Assembly (NCBI GenBank): GCA_017546145.1
Contig: JAFYXN010000021.1
Coordinates: 60,015 to 124,014, forward strand
Length of the DNA stretch: 64,000 nt
Direction of reading: 5' to 3'
Origin: Clostridia bacterium
Lineage (GTDB): Bacteria; Bacillota; Clostridia; Monoglobales; Monoglobaceae
In this document: piece after piece, positions 46,918 through 54,501 of the stretch
How the letters are laid out: each line of letters begins with the position of its first letter
How positions within the stretch are numbered: position 1 is the first letter of the stretch
Position numbers and translations under genes: made by a program
Notes under the pieces: model-generated
Database searches by the model: none
What the model saw: the letters and a program-made list of their open reading frames with translations, nothing else
What the model was told of the DNA's origin: nothing

Positions 46918-47811
46918 ATGAAGCTTTTAAAAATGAAAACAAAATCTGATATTATATTTGACATTATAAACTATTCATTTCTTGCGGTGATTTTCTTTGC
47001 AGCATTTTACCCTCTTTATTTTGTTGTAATAGCGTCATTCAGTGACCCTACTTATGTAAATGCGGGAGAAACGCTGTTTTTGCCAAAGGGTTTTACTCTT
47101 GCGGGTTATGAAAAGGCGTTTGAGTACAAAAAAATATGGATAGGCTATAAAAACAGCGCAATATATACACTGATTGGTACGTGCATCAACCTTGCAGTTC
47201 TTATTCCGGCATCATTTGCACTTTCAAGAAAAGAACTGGTAGGCAGAAAAATATTTACTACCCTTATGCTGTTTACAATGTATTTTAGCGGCGGCACAAT
47301 TCCTGTATATCTTCTTATTAAGAATTTAGGCCTTATGGACACAATGTGGGCGCTTGTGTTGCCGGGAGCTTTCAGCGTTTACAATATGATTATCTGCCGA
47401 AGTTATTTTCAGGGAAATGTTTCCGAAGAACTGTTTGAATCGGTAAAGCTTGACGGCGGAGGATATATGAGATTCTTCTTTTCGGTTGTGCTTCCGTTGT
47501 CAAAGGCGATTATAGCGGTTATGGTTTTATATCATGCTTTGGGACATTGGAATGTATACGTAAGTGCACTTTATTACCTGCGTGACGGTGACAAGTATCC
47601 GTTGCAGCTTGTGCTTGCAAACCTGACCAACTCGCTTACAAACAGCATGGTTGACGGAGGCCTTGGAGCAGATACAGCTGAAACAGAGAAACTGAGGGAA
47701 ATGATTCGCTATTCAACAATTCTTATTGCGGCGCTTCCAATGATTATACTTTATCCGTTTGTTCAGAAGTATTTTGTTACAGGTGTTATGATTGGCTCGG
47801 TTAAAGGTTAA
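46918..47811 (+). CDS. lplC: Carbohydrate ABC transporter permease, LplC/YtcP type
   Basis: 297 aa, start ATG 46918 behind AAGGAGGGG. Six helices; family features include YPLYFVVIASFSDP near residue 35, MYFSGGTIPVYLLIKNLGLMD, and the EAA loop ESVKLDGGGYMRFFFSVVLP. Second permease of the transporter. Confidence 0.92.
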   Translation: MKLLKMKTKSDIIFDIINYSFLAVIFFAAFYPLYFVVIASFSDPTYVNAGETLFLPKGFTLAGYEKAFEYKKIWIGYKNSAIYTLIGTCINLAVLIPASFALSRKELVGRKIFTTLMLFTMYFSGGTIPVYLLIKNLGLMDTMWALVLPGAFSVYNMIICRSYFQGNVSEELFESVKLDGGGYMRFFFSVVLPLSKAIIAVMVLYHALGHWNVYVSALYYLRDGDKYPLQLVLANLTNSLTNSMVDGGLGADTAETEKLREMIRYSTILIAALPMIILYPFVQKYFVTGVMIGSVKG

Positions 47812-47873
47812 AGAGAAAAAATTGGTTACAGATTATCCACAAAATCTGAAAATAAAAGAAAAGAGGTAGAAAA

Positions 47874-49457
47874 ATGAAAAAATTATTAAGTGTTGTTCTT
47901 GTTATTGCAATGATGCTTACAGCAGCCATAGGTCTTGCAGGCTGCAACAAAAACACTGCAGATTCAGGCAAGCTGACTGTTTGGGGCGGTATAAACGGCT
48001 CTTCAACTCTTGCAAACATTGATGAGATTACAGCAGAATACCATGCATTGTGGGAAGCTTACAATCCTGATGTTGAGATTGAGTGGATTGACGGCGATAT
48101 AAAAATGCTTCTGGCATCAGGCGATTTCCCTGCTGTAATGATGAGCGGTAACGGTCACTTCCAAAATCAGGAAGTTGCAAAATATGCGGCTCAGGGCGTT
48201 TTTGTTGCAATCGAGGACTATATTTCAGAAAAAGATACCCCCAATATTTGGGCTATGTTTAATGAACATCCTGAAGCAAAGGCAGCAGCAACCTCACCTG
48301 ACGGTCACATCTATGCGCTTCCTTTGTTCAGAGGCGACCTCACATCGTATTTTGAAACTTTCTTCTACATAAACAAAACATGGCTTGATAAGCTTGAACT
48401 TGAGGTTCCTACAACTCTTGATGAATTCTACAATGTATTGAAGGCATTCAAAACTCAGGACCCCAACGGCAACGGCAAGGCTGACGAAATCCCGATGCTC
48501 TTCGGAAACGAGATGGCGTACAACTATCCTGAAACACTTCTTTCAGCTTGGGGTATTTCAACTAAGTTTGGCGTGTTTGACGCATGGCTGAATGTTAAGG
48601 ACGGCGAAGTTCGGTTCTGTCCTCTTATGGACGAATGGAAGGAAATGTGCAAATTCTATAACAAGCTTTGGAACGAAGGATTGCTTGATATAGAATCCTT
48701 CACTCAGGAATATGCTCAGTACAATTCAAAGGTTACTTCAGCAACACCTGTCGTAGGCTTTACCTTCAACAAGGATAATCCTTTCCTTAACAATGGTGAT
48801 GAATATATTGCAATTGCTCCATTTAGCGCAGACGGCAAAATTACACCTGTTGTTCATATCCATCCCGGTTCAATCGGACAGAAGAATGCAGCTATCGTAA
48901 CAAGCGCTTGTGCAGATCCTCAGGCAGCTCTTAAGTTCCTTGACGGATTCTATGATAAAGAAAATACCATTACAAACTGGTACGGCGGCGTAGGTGAGGA
49001 TAAGACCTTCACTAAGGAAGGCGATATGTATGTATGGAACGAACCTGAGGAAGGTAAGACAGAAGTTGACCTCTATACAAATAACACAGTCTGGGGAACA
49101 GCTATGATAGGTTACCTTGATAGTGAAACAGAGTATGACGTTCTGCTTGAAAAGGCTCCTTTTATGAAGACTTATGATGAGTATTTTGAGGTAATGAAAC
49201 CCTATATCGACAAGGAAACATGGCCGCGTCCTTACTATCTTGAAGAAGATGCTACCCGTGTAAATGAGCTGCTTACAGATCTTTCAACGTATGTTGAGCA
49301 GATGAAAGCAGGATTTATTACAGGTAAGAACAACATTGACGCAGAATGGGATTCATACATTGCACAGCTTAAAAAGCTTGGTGCAGAAGAGTTCCTTGAA
49401 ATCAATCAGAGAGCTTATGATGTTTATCAAAAAGCTTTTAACGAAATGGCAAAATAA
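47874..49457 (+). CDS. lplA: Extracellular sugar-binding lipoprotein, LplA type
   Basis: 527 aa. Signal peptide MKKLLSVVLVIAMMLTAAIG followed by the lipobox LAGC (lipidated Cys at about 25), then a long solute-binding domain with LTVWGGINGSS and GDFPAVMMSG, and ALKFLDGFYDKE near the middle. It would capture an extracellular oligosaccharide and hand it to the LplB/LplC-type channel. Long LplA-like proteins of 500-560 aa are the usual size. The ligand cannot be told from sequence. Confidence 0.92.
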   Translation: MKKLLSVVLVIAMMLTAAIGLAGCNKNTADSGKLTVWGGINGSSTLANIDEITAEYHALWEAYNPDVEIEWIDGDIKMLLASGDFPAVMMSGNGHFQNQEVAKYAAQGVFVAIEDYISEKDTPNIWAMFNEHPEAKAAATSPDGHIYALPLFRGDLTSYFETFFYINKTWLDKLELEVPTTLDEFYNVLKAFKTQDPNGNGKADEIPMLFGNEMAYNYPETLLSAWGISTKFGVFDAWLNVKDGEVRFCPLMDEWKEMCKFYNKLWNEGLLDIESFTQEYAQYNSKVTSATPVVGFTFNKDNPFLNNGDEYIAIAPFSADGKITPVVHIHPGSIGQKNAAIVTSACADPQAALKFLDGFYDKENTITNWYGGVGEDKTFTKEGDMYVWNEPEEGKTEVDLYTNNTVWGTAMIGYLDSETEYDVLLEKAPFMKTYDEYFEVMKPYIDKETWPRPYYLEEDATRVNELLTDLSTYVEQMKAGFITGKNNIDAEWDSYIAQLKKLGAEEFLEINQRAYDVYQKAFNEMAK

Positions 49458-49468
49458 AAATTAACACT

Positions 49469-49499
49469 GAAAGCGACCGTTTGGTCGCTTTCTTTTTTT
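49469..49499 (+). terminator. Terminator of the Lpl-type operon
   Basis: GAAAGCGACC and GGTCGCTTTC form a perfect 10-bp stem with a GTTT loop, followed by seven T, 12 bases after the stop. Confidence 0.92.
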
Positions 49500-49558
49500 G
49501 ATTTGTGAACCAAAATAACAGCTATGAATATACTAAGAATAAAAGGCTGGTGGTAAAA

Positions 49559-49729
49559 ATGTTCAAAAAGCGAAGATGCTGCCGTTCAAGACCCAGTGCA
49601 GTAGGATTTTTCTTTATCGCAATAGGGTCAGGTCTGTTCCTTGCATACGTAATACCAAGGTATCTGCTGATAACCATGCTTGGTATGTGCTTGATAGGTG
49701 CAGGGGTATGTATAATTATAAAAAAATAG
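49559..49729 (+). CDS. Small membrane protein upstream of spoVM
   Basis: 56 aa from ATG 49559 (GGTGGT upstream); a GTG at 49505 would add 18 polar residues. A basic, Cys-containing N-terminus (MFKKRRCCRSRPSAVGFF) is followed by two closely spaced hydrophobic helices and a KK end. I do not recognise the family. It ends 18 bases before spoVM, so the two are probably co-transcribed. Confidence 0.6.
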   Translation: MFKKRRCCRSRPSAVGFFFIAIGSGLFLAYVIPRYLLITMLGMCLIGAGVCIIIKK

Positions 49730-49747
49730 CAGAAAGGGGAGATATAT

Positions 49748-49828
49748 GTGAAAATAGTTGTGGTTAAGGCGCCGCGTATTCTTAAAGGAATATTAAAGAC
49801 TATTTTTAAGATAAAAAATGACGAGTAG
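49748..49828 (+). CDS. spoVM: Stage V sporulation protein M
   Basis: 26 codons from GTG 49748, with AAAGGGGAG seven bases upstream. The product begins MKIVVVKAPRILKGILKTIF and ends KIKNDE. Bacillus SpoVM is also 26 aa, with the same pattern: MK, a beta-like start, a Pro near residue 9, then an amphipathic helix with Gly and basic residues. SpoVM inserts into the convex forespore membrane and anchors the coat ATPase SpoIVA. The neighbouring rpmB gene strengthens the call, as spoVM lies beside rpmB in Bacillus too. An ATG at 49746 is out of frame and stops at once. Confidence 0.88.
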   Translation: MKIVVVKAPRILKGILKTIFKIKNDE

Positions 49829-49840
49829 TACATAAAATAA

Positions 49841-49874
49841 AAGAGCCATAAATGCGTTTGCATCTATGGCTCTT
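49841..49874. terminator. Bidirectional terminator between spoVM and rpmB
   Basis: AAGAGCCATAAATGC and GCATCTATGGCTCTT form a stem with one mismatch, with A/T-rich flanks on both sides. It serves both convergent genes. Confidence 0.85.
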
Positions 49875-49887
49875 AAATTCATGTGGA

Positions 49888-50076
49888 TTAAACGGCTCTC
49901 TGAACTTTACCTGATCTCAAGCATCTTGAGCAAGCATAAACTCTTTTGGGAGTGCCGTTAACAACTGCCTTAACTCTTCTGATGTTAGGCTTCCATGTTC
50001 TATTGGAACGGCGGTGTGAGTGGGAAACCTTAATTCCAAACTTCAGTTCCTTACCGCAAATTTCGCATTTTGCCAT
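49888..50076 (-). CDS. rpmB: 50S ribosomal protein L28
   Basis: 62 aa from the ATG at 50076, with GGAGG upstream; the upstream in-frame start is not needed. MAKCEICGKEL and YACSRCLRSGKV carry the four zinc-ribbon cysteines, so this is the C+ (zinc-binding) form. SHSHRRSNRTWKPNIRRV is the L28 core. Confidence 0.96.
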   Translation of the reverse strand: MAKCEICGKELKFGIKVSHSHRRSNRTWKPNIRRVKAVVNGTPKRVYACSRCLRSGKVQRAV

Positions 50077-50181
50077 TATATATACACCTCCTAAATACAA
50101 TCAAAATAAATCCATTTGAATTATTACACTTTAAAATGGTGAAATGCCGCAAAAAAAGTGCCTTTCACCAAGACGTATTAT

Positions 50182-50210
50182 ATTATAGCAGAATACTTTT
50201 GTTTTTGCAA
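50182..50210 (-). promoter_or_regulatory. Promoter of rpmB
   Basis: On the minus strand TTGCAA (50210-50205), 17-base spacer, TATAAT (50187-50182), about 105 bases before the start codon. The rest of 50211-50320 is AT-rich with no gene. Confidence 0.7.
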
Positions 50211-50320
50211 GCATTTTTTAGAAATTTTTTAAAAAATTATGCAAAAACCCATTTATATTATTATTTCTAAAAAATTTTATTCTTTTTTACAATAAAAAAT
50301 TGCAGATTATGCAAAACAAA

Positions 50321-50350
50321 TTGACTTTTGTGTAAATATTTTTATATAAT
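50321..50350 (+). promoter_or_regulatory. Promoter of the nucleotidyltransferase-kinase pair
   Basis: TTGACT (50321-50326), 18-base spacer, TATAAT (50345-50350), about 90 bases before the gene. Confidence 0.6.
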
Positions 50351-50441
50351 GTACTTATATAATATGAAATATAGATATTAATTAAACACAAAAGAACCGT
50401 GCTTTGCGGTATCTGTCTTAAACTCAGTTGGAGGGATAAAA

Positions 50442-51290
50442 ATGAGCAAAGATACAACACTGGTTGTAATGGCTGCCGGAATGGGCAGCAGATTTGGCGG
50501 ACTGAAGCAAATAGAACCCATTGGTCCGAATGGCGAGGTTATTCTTGATTTTTCTGTTTACGATGCGGTGAAGGCTGGCTTTAACAAGGTAGTTTTTGTT
50601 ATAAGACGCGACATCGAGGAGGACTTCCGTGAAATAACAAAGAAAAGAATTGAGAAGATGGTTGACTGCGATTTTGTTTTTCAGGATATGGACGAGCTTC
50701 CGGCAGGATTTTCGGCTCCTGCAGAGCGTACAAAGCCATGGGGAACAGGTCATGCAATTTACTGTACAAGAAATGTAGTAAAGACTCCGTTTGCGATTAT
50801 AAATGCAGACGATTATTACGGACAGAAATCCTTTAAAATAATAAACGAGTATCTTGAAAACACTGGCGAAATGTGTATGGTAGGCTTTCAGCTTGGTAAT
50901 ACCCTTACCGAAAACGGTACTGTAGCAAGGGGTGTTTGTCAGGTTGAGAACGGGCTTTTAAAGAGCATTGTTGAACATACGTCAATTGACAAAAATTCAG
51001 GCATTCCGCTTGATACAGTTGTTTCAATGAATATGTGGGGACTTCGTCCTGATGTGTTTGATTACCTTGAAAAGGATTTTGTCAGCTTCCTTAATAATAT
51101 GCAGAATCCCCTGAAGGATGAGTTCTTTATTCCGTTTGTTGTGGATAACATGATACAAAAAGACGGCGCACAGGTTAAGGTTCTGAAAACCGATGAAAAA
51201 TGGTACGGCGTTACATACAAGGAAGATAAGGAACTTGTTGTAAACGCAATGAAAAATTTGATAGCAGGAGGATGCTACGATGAATTATAG
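50442..51290 (+). CDS. Sugar-phosphate nucleotidyltransferase
   Basis: 282 aa, start ATG 50442 behind TTGGAGGG. The N-terminus VVMAAGMGSRFGGLKQIEPI is the nucleotide-binding signature with its conserved Arg and Lys, followed by PWGTGHAIYC and the metal-site INADDYYG. It would join a sugar-1-phosphate to a nucleotide. The overlapping kinase-like gene suggests the pair activates a free sugar (kinase, then nucleotidyl transfer), as in N-acetylhexosamine salvage; the sugar itself is inferred. Confidence 0.85.
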   Translation: MSKDTTLVVMAAGMGSRFGGLKQIEPIGPNGEVILDFSVYDAVKAGFNKVVFVIRRDIEEDFREITKKRIEKMVDCDFVFQDMDELPAGFSAPAERTKPWGTGHAIYCTRNVVKTPFAIINADDYYGQKSFKIINEYLENTGEMCMVGFQLGNTLTENGTVARGVCQVENGLLKSIVEHTSIDKNSGIPLDTVVSMNMWGLRPDVFDYLEKDFVSFLNNMQNPLKDEFFIPFVVDNMIQKDGAQVKVLKTDEKWYGVTYKEDKELVVNAMKNLIAGGCYDEL

Positions 51291-52356
51291 TCTTAATGAA
51301 ATCTGTTCAAAATTTGATATTGACCCTACAATAGGTTCATACGGAAACGGTCATATTAACGATACATACCTTTGTCAGAGCAATCCAAACTACATATTGC
51401 AGAAAATAAATAATGTAGTATTTAAAAGCCCTGAAGAGGTTATGGAAAACATATCAAATGTGACAAAACACCTTAAAGAGAAAATCCGCGAGGCAGGCGG
51501 TGACCCTGAAAGAGAAACGCTTACTGTAGTACCTACAATTGACGGAAAGAACTACTACAAGGATGATAACGGCAACTACTTCAGAATGTATAAGTACATT
51601 GAAAATTCAGTCAGCTATGATTTGGTTGAGGACCCGATTCAATTGTATTATACAGGTAAGGCATTCGGAAAATTTCAGAATATGCTGGATGATTTTCCTG
51701 CTGAAAAGCTTCATGAAACAATCAAAGACTTTCACAATACTCCAGAACGTGTAAATCAGCTTTTAGCAGCTATGGAAAAAAATGCGGCAGGAAGACTTGA
51801 CTCGGTTAAGGAGGAAGTGGAGTTTGCACTTGAATTCAGAAAGTATGCATCCATTATAACAGACCAAATGGCTGAGGGTACTGTTCCTTTACGAGTTACA
51901 CATAATGATACAAAGCTGAACAATATTTTGTTTGACGACAAGACAAATGAGGGAGTCTGTGTTATTGACCTTGATACCGTAATGCCGGGGTCAATGCTGT
52001 ATGACTTTGGCGATGCGCTGCGTTCCGGTGCGACAAGCGGCGCAGAAGACGAAACAGACCTTAGAAAAATATGGTTTGATATTGCAAAGTTTGAGCAGTT
52101 TACAAAAGGCTTTGTTGGTGAAATGCGTGATACCATTACCGAAAAGGAAGCCGAGCTTTTGGCAATGTCTGCATTGATTATGAGCTATGAATGCGGAATC
52201 AGATTTCTTGCTGATTACTTAAACGGCGATGTATATTTTAAAACTCACAGAGAAGGACAAAATCTGGACAGAGCGCGCAACCAGTTTAAGCTTGCAAAGA
52301 ATATTGAAAGTAAGCTTGACGAGCTTAATGCAATAGTAAACAAATATCTTGTATAA
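51280..52356 (+). CDS. Sugar kinase of the aminoglycoside phosphotransferase fold (NahK-like)
   Basis: 358 aa. Start ATG 51280 overlaps the upstream gene by 11 bases, with AGGAGG inside it. YGNGHINDTYLC at the start is a Gly-rich nucleotide loop, VTHNDTKLNNILFDD near residue 205 is the catalytic Brenner motif (Asp and Asn), and VCVIDLDTVMPGSMLYDFGD gives the metal-binding Asp. The length and motifs match N-acetylhexosamine 1-kinase (NahK) proteins better than antibiotic kinases. The partner nucleotidyltransferase supports a sugar-1-kinase role. Confidence 0.82.
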   Translation: MNYSLNEICSKFDIDPTIGSYGNGHINDTYLCQSNPNYILQKINNVVFKSPEEVMENISNVTKHLKEKIREAGGDPERETLTVVPTIDGKNYYKDDNGNYFRMYKYIENSVSYDLVEDPIQLYYTGKAFGKFQNMLDDFPAEKLHETIKDFHNTPERVNQLLAAMEKNAAGRLDSVKEEVEFALEFRKYASIITDQMAEGTVPLRVTHNDTKLNNILFDDKTNEGVCVIDLDTVMPGSMLYDFGDALRSGATSGAEDETDLRKIWFDIAKFEQFTKGFVGEMRDTITEKEAELLAMSALIMSYECGIRFLADYLNGDVYFKTHREGQNLDRARNQFKLAKNIESKLDELNAIVNKYLV

Positions 52357-52358
52357 AA

Positions 52359-52397
52359 AAGAAAGTGCTTAGCTATAGCTAAGCACTTTCTTTTTTG
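52359..52397. terminator. Bidirectional terminator between the kinase gene and tRNA-Leu
   Basis: AAGAAAGTGCTTAGC and GCTAAGCACTTTCTT form a perfect 15-bp stem with a TATA loop. T-runs lie on both sides, so it ends the kinase transcript and the convergent tRNA-Leu. Confidence 0.92.
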
Positions 52398-52482
52398 GTG
52401 CCGGTGATCGGGGTCGAACCGATACGGTATCACTACCACAGGATTTTGAGTCCAGCGCGTCTGCCAATTCCACCACACCGGC
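52396..52482 (-). tRNA. tRNA-Leu (CAA)
   Basis: The minus strand reads GCCGGTGTGGTGGAATTGGC onward, with acceptor stem GCCGGTG/CACCGGC, the A-box, anticodon loop CTCAAAA (anticodon CAA), a long variable arm typical of leucine tRNA, GGTTCGACCCC in the T arm, and an encoded CCA. 87 nt including CCA. Confidence 0.96.
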
Positions 52483-52500
52483 AAATATTCAACTTTTAAT

Positions 52501-52529
52501 ATTTTACCATAAACTATAAATTATTGCAA
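52501..52529 (-). promoter_or_regulatory. Promoter of tRNA-Leu
   Basis: On the minus strand TTGCAA (52529-52524), 17-base spacer, TAAAAT (52506-52501), 18 bases before the tRNA. Confidence 0.6.
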
Positions 52530-52609
52530 GACTTTTTTTATAAAATTTACAAAATATCGTATAAAGAAAAATTATATTAAATATTATAGTGATTTTTAAC
52601 AGATTTTAC

Positions 52610-52638
52610 TTGATTTTTAAAAAGGTATATAGTATAAT
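52610..52638 (+). promoter_or_regulatory. Promoter of mtrB-pgsA
   Basis: TTGATT (52610-52615), 17-base spacer, TATAAT (52633-52638). The leader before mtrB is about 105 bases. Confidence 0.7.
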
Positions 52639-52749
52639 TATATGATGTGTAGCTTTGTAAATCTGTATAAATCATACCAAGGCGTAAGGCTTTGCGGGGT
52701 TATATTGATTAAAAGTGAAGTACATACGGAAAGGTTGGATGCTCTTACT

Positions 52750-52986
52750 ATGAACGATGATTTCAAAAACGATGTGACTTCAGGCGAGTATATTTCAATT
52801 GTCGCAGAGGATGACGGTGTAAATATTATCGGACTGAAACGTGGTCAGGATACCAGATTTCATCATACCGAAAAGCTGGACAAAGGTGAGGTCTTTATAT
52901 GCCAGTTTACTGAAAATACCTCAGCGATTAAAATTCGCGGAAAAGCAAAGGTGTATACCAAAATGGGTGTTATTCAGGCAGGATAA
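52750..52986 (+). CDS. mtrB: Tryptophan RNA-binding attenuation protein (TRAP)
   Basis: 78 aa from ATG 52750 (GGAAAGGTTGG upstream). The open frame reaches back to 52642, but the extra 36 residues do not look like TRAP. The core GVNIIGLKRGQDTRFHHTEK, LDKGEVFICQFTENTSAIKI and RGKA closely follows Bacillus MtrB. The tryptophan-contact segments (RGxDT, QFTExTS) and the RNA-binding Lys/Lys/Arg of DKGEV and IKIRG are all kept. TRAP forms an 11-mer ring that binds (G/U)AG repeats in trp leaders when tryptophan is bound. No trp gene is in the window. It sits 29 bases upstream of the pgsA-like gene rather than beside folE. Confidence 0.93.
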   Translation: MNDDFKNDVTSGEYISIVAEDDGVNIIGLKRGQDTRFHHTEKLDKGEVFICQFTENTSAIKIRGKAKVYTKMGVIQAG

Positions 52987-53015
52987 TTTGTTTTTGGATT
53001 TTGGGGGAAGATTTA

Positions 53016-53552
53016 ATGATACCTAATATTTTAACAACATTGCGGCTTGTTATCATTCCGTTTTTTGCATATTTTATGCTGAATGCAGAAAGCTTTACAG
53101 TTCCGCTGCTGCTTTTTTTGCTTTCGGGTGTTACAGATATTGTGGATGGCTGGATAGCGCGGCACTTTGATATGATTACTGATGTTGGAAGCGTTTATGA
53201 CCCATTGGTGGATAAGCTTATGCAGATAACATCCGTTGTTTGTCTGGCAATCAACGGGACGGTTCCGGTTTGGGTAATATGTGTTGTAGCGGTAAAAGAG
53301 CTTTCCATGATAGCGGTTGGCGTTGTTCTTTACATAAAAAAGATAGTTGTGCATTCAAATTGGTATGGCAAGGCTGCAACGGTGTTCTTTTATGCGGTTA
53401 TTTTAATTTTTATTATGTTTCCCGGGATAGAAGGCTCGTTCAAAACAGCGCTTCTTGCATCGCTTGTGTTGGTGATGCTTCTTGCTGCCTCGGGATACCT
53501 TATAAGAATTTCAGGCTCAAAAAGTGAAACCTTGTACAAAAAGAAGGCATAA
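53016..53552 (+). CDS. pgsA: CDP-alcohol phosphatidyltransferase (PgsA-like)
   Basis: 178 aa from ATG 53016, with GGGGGAAG six bases upstream; a TTG at 53001 is less likely. The full catalytic signature is present near residue 43: DIVDGWIARHFD, then G and DPLVDK (DX2DGX2ARX8GX3DX3D). About five helices. Likely phosphatidylglycerophosphate synthase, though CDP-alcohol transferases vary in acceptor. Confidence 0.87.
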   Translation: MIPNILTTLRLVIIPFFAYFMLNAESFTVPLLLFLLSGVTDIVDGWIARHFDMITDVGSVYDPLVDKLMQITSVVCLAINGTVPVWVICVVAVKELSMIAVGVVLYIKKIVVHSNWYGKAATVFFYAVILIFIMFPGIEGSFKTALLASLVLVMLLAASGYLIRISGSKSETLYKKKA

Positions 53553-53611
53553 ACGGAAGATATATTTACAAAAATGTTAAATATTTATATCATTGGCAGG
53601 GCTTTGAATTA

Positions 53612-53640
53612 TTGACAAGATGCCGGGCTTTTGATATACT
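53612..53640 (+). promoter_or_regulatory. Promoter of the Wzz-CpsD-CpsB run
   Basis: TTGACA (53612-53617), 17-base spacer, TATACT (53635-53640), 33 bases before the Wzz-type gene. Confidence 0.75.
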
Positions 53641-53673
53641 TAAAATAATCAAAATATGTTGTGAGGAGTATTT

Positions 53674-54501
53674 ATGGAACAGTTTGAAGATATAAGCTTA
53701 AAACGATTAGCGGAAATACTTTTAAAACGAATAGGACTTATTGTTGCGGCAACTCTTATTGCCGGAGTTCTTGCGTTTGTTTACAGTGAAATGATGATAG
53801 TGCCGGAATATGAATCAGCAGTTTCTCTTTATGTTAATAACGAAATTGAGTCAAATGTCAACAAAACGCTTGGCAGTGATATTCAGGCATCTCAGATGTT
53901 GGTTGATACATATATTGTAATAATCAAAAGTGATACCGTATTGAATCAGGTAAGTCAAAAATTGATTGAAAAGGGCGTTGTCGGCTATGATGCTGAAATG
54001 CTTCGCGGCAGTATAGCGGCAAGTGCGGTCAATGCGACTGAGATTTTCGAGATTAAGGTAAGAGATACCAATCCAATGAATACCTATACAATTGCAAATA
54101 CAATTGCCGATGTTGCACCTCCGATTATTCAGGACTTTGTTGAGGCAAGCTCGGTTAAGGTTGTTGACTATGCAGTAGAGGGTGAGAGAGTATCTCCAAA
54201 CATTCAGAGCAACATGATAATAGGATTGCTCATAGGTTTATTCCTGAGCTGTTTGTTTGTGGTTCTTAAAGAAATCTTTGATATGAGAATAAAAGACGAA
54301 GACGAACTTGAGCAGTGGTTTAAACTTCCGATTTTGGGTGTAATTCCAGATATAACAAATACACAAACCAGAAGACAAGGATATTATTCTTACCGACGTG
54401 GCGGAAAAGCCTATGAGTATGAAAAGAAGGGGGTGCAGAGCGATGCAGGAAAATCAAATAAAAATGAGCTGGTTTCAAAAGCTAAGACAAATTCCAAGTA
54501 A
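53674..54501 (+). CDS. Wzz-type chain-length determinant / tyrosine-kinase activator
   Basis: 275 aa. Two transmembrane helices (about residues 18-38 and 178-198) flank an extracellular region with EYESAVSLYVNN and the Wzz pattern. The cytoplasmic tail ends in a Tyr-rich stretch (QGYYSYRRGG). This is the CapA/YwqC type that activates the CpsD-like kinase encoded next; the two genes overlap by 59 bases. Confidence 0.88.
   Translation: MEQFEDISLKRLAEILLKRIGLIVAATLIAGVLAFVYSEMMIVPEYESAVSLYVNNEIESNVNKTLGSDIQASQMLVDTYIVIIKSDTVLNQVSQKLIEKGVVGYDAEMLRGSIAASAVNATEIFEIKVRDTNPMNTYTIANTIADVAPPIIQDFVEASSVKVVDYAVEGERVSPNIQSNMIIGLLIGLFLSCLFVVLKEIFDMRIKDEDELEQWFKLPILGVIPDITNTQTRRQGYYSYRRGGKAYEYEKKGVQSDAGKSNKNELVSKAKTNSK

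Noticed and set aside
52642..52749. 36-residue N-terminal extension of TRAP
   Set aside because: No TRAP has such an extension to my knowledge, and an ATG with an acceptable ribosome site begins the family-like sequence.
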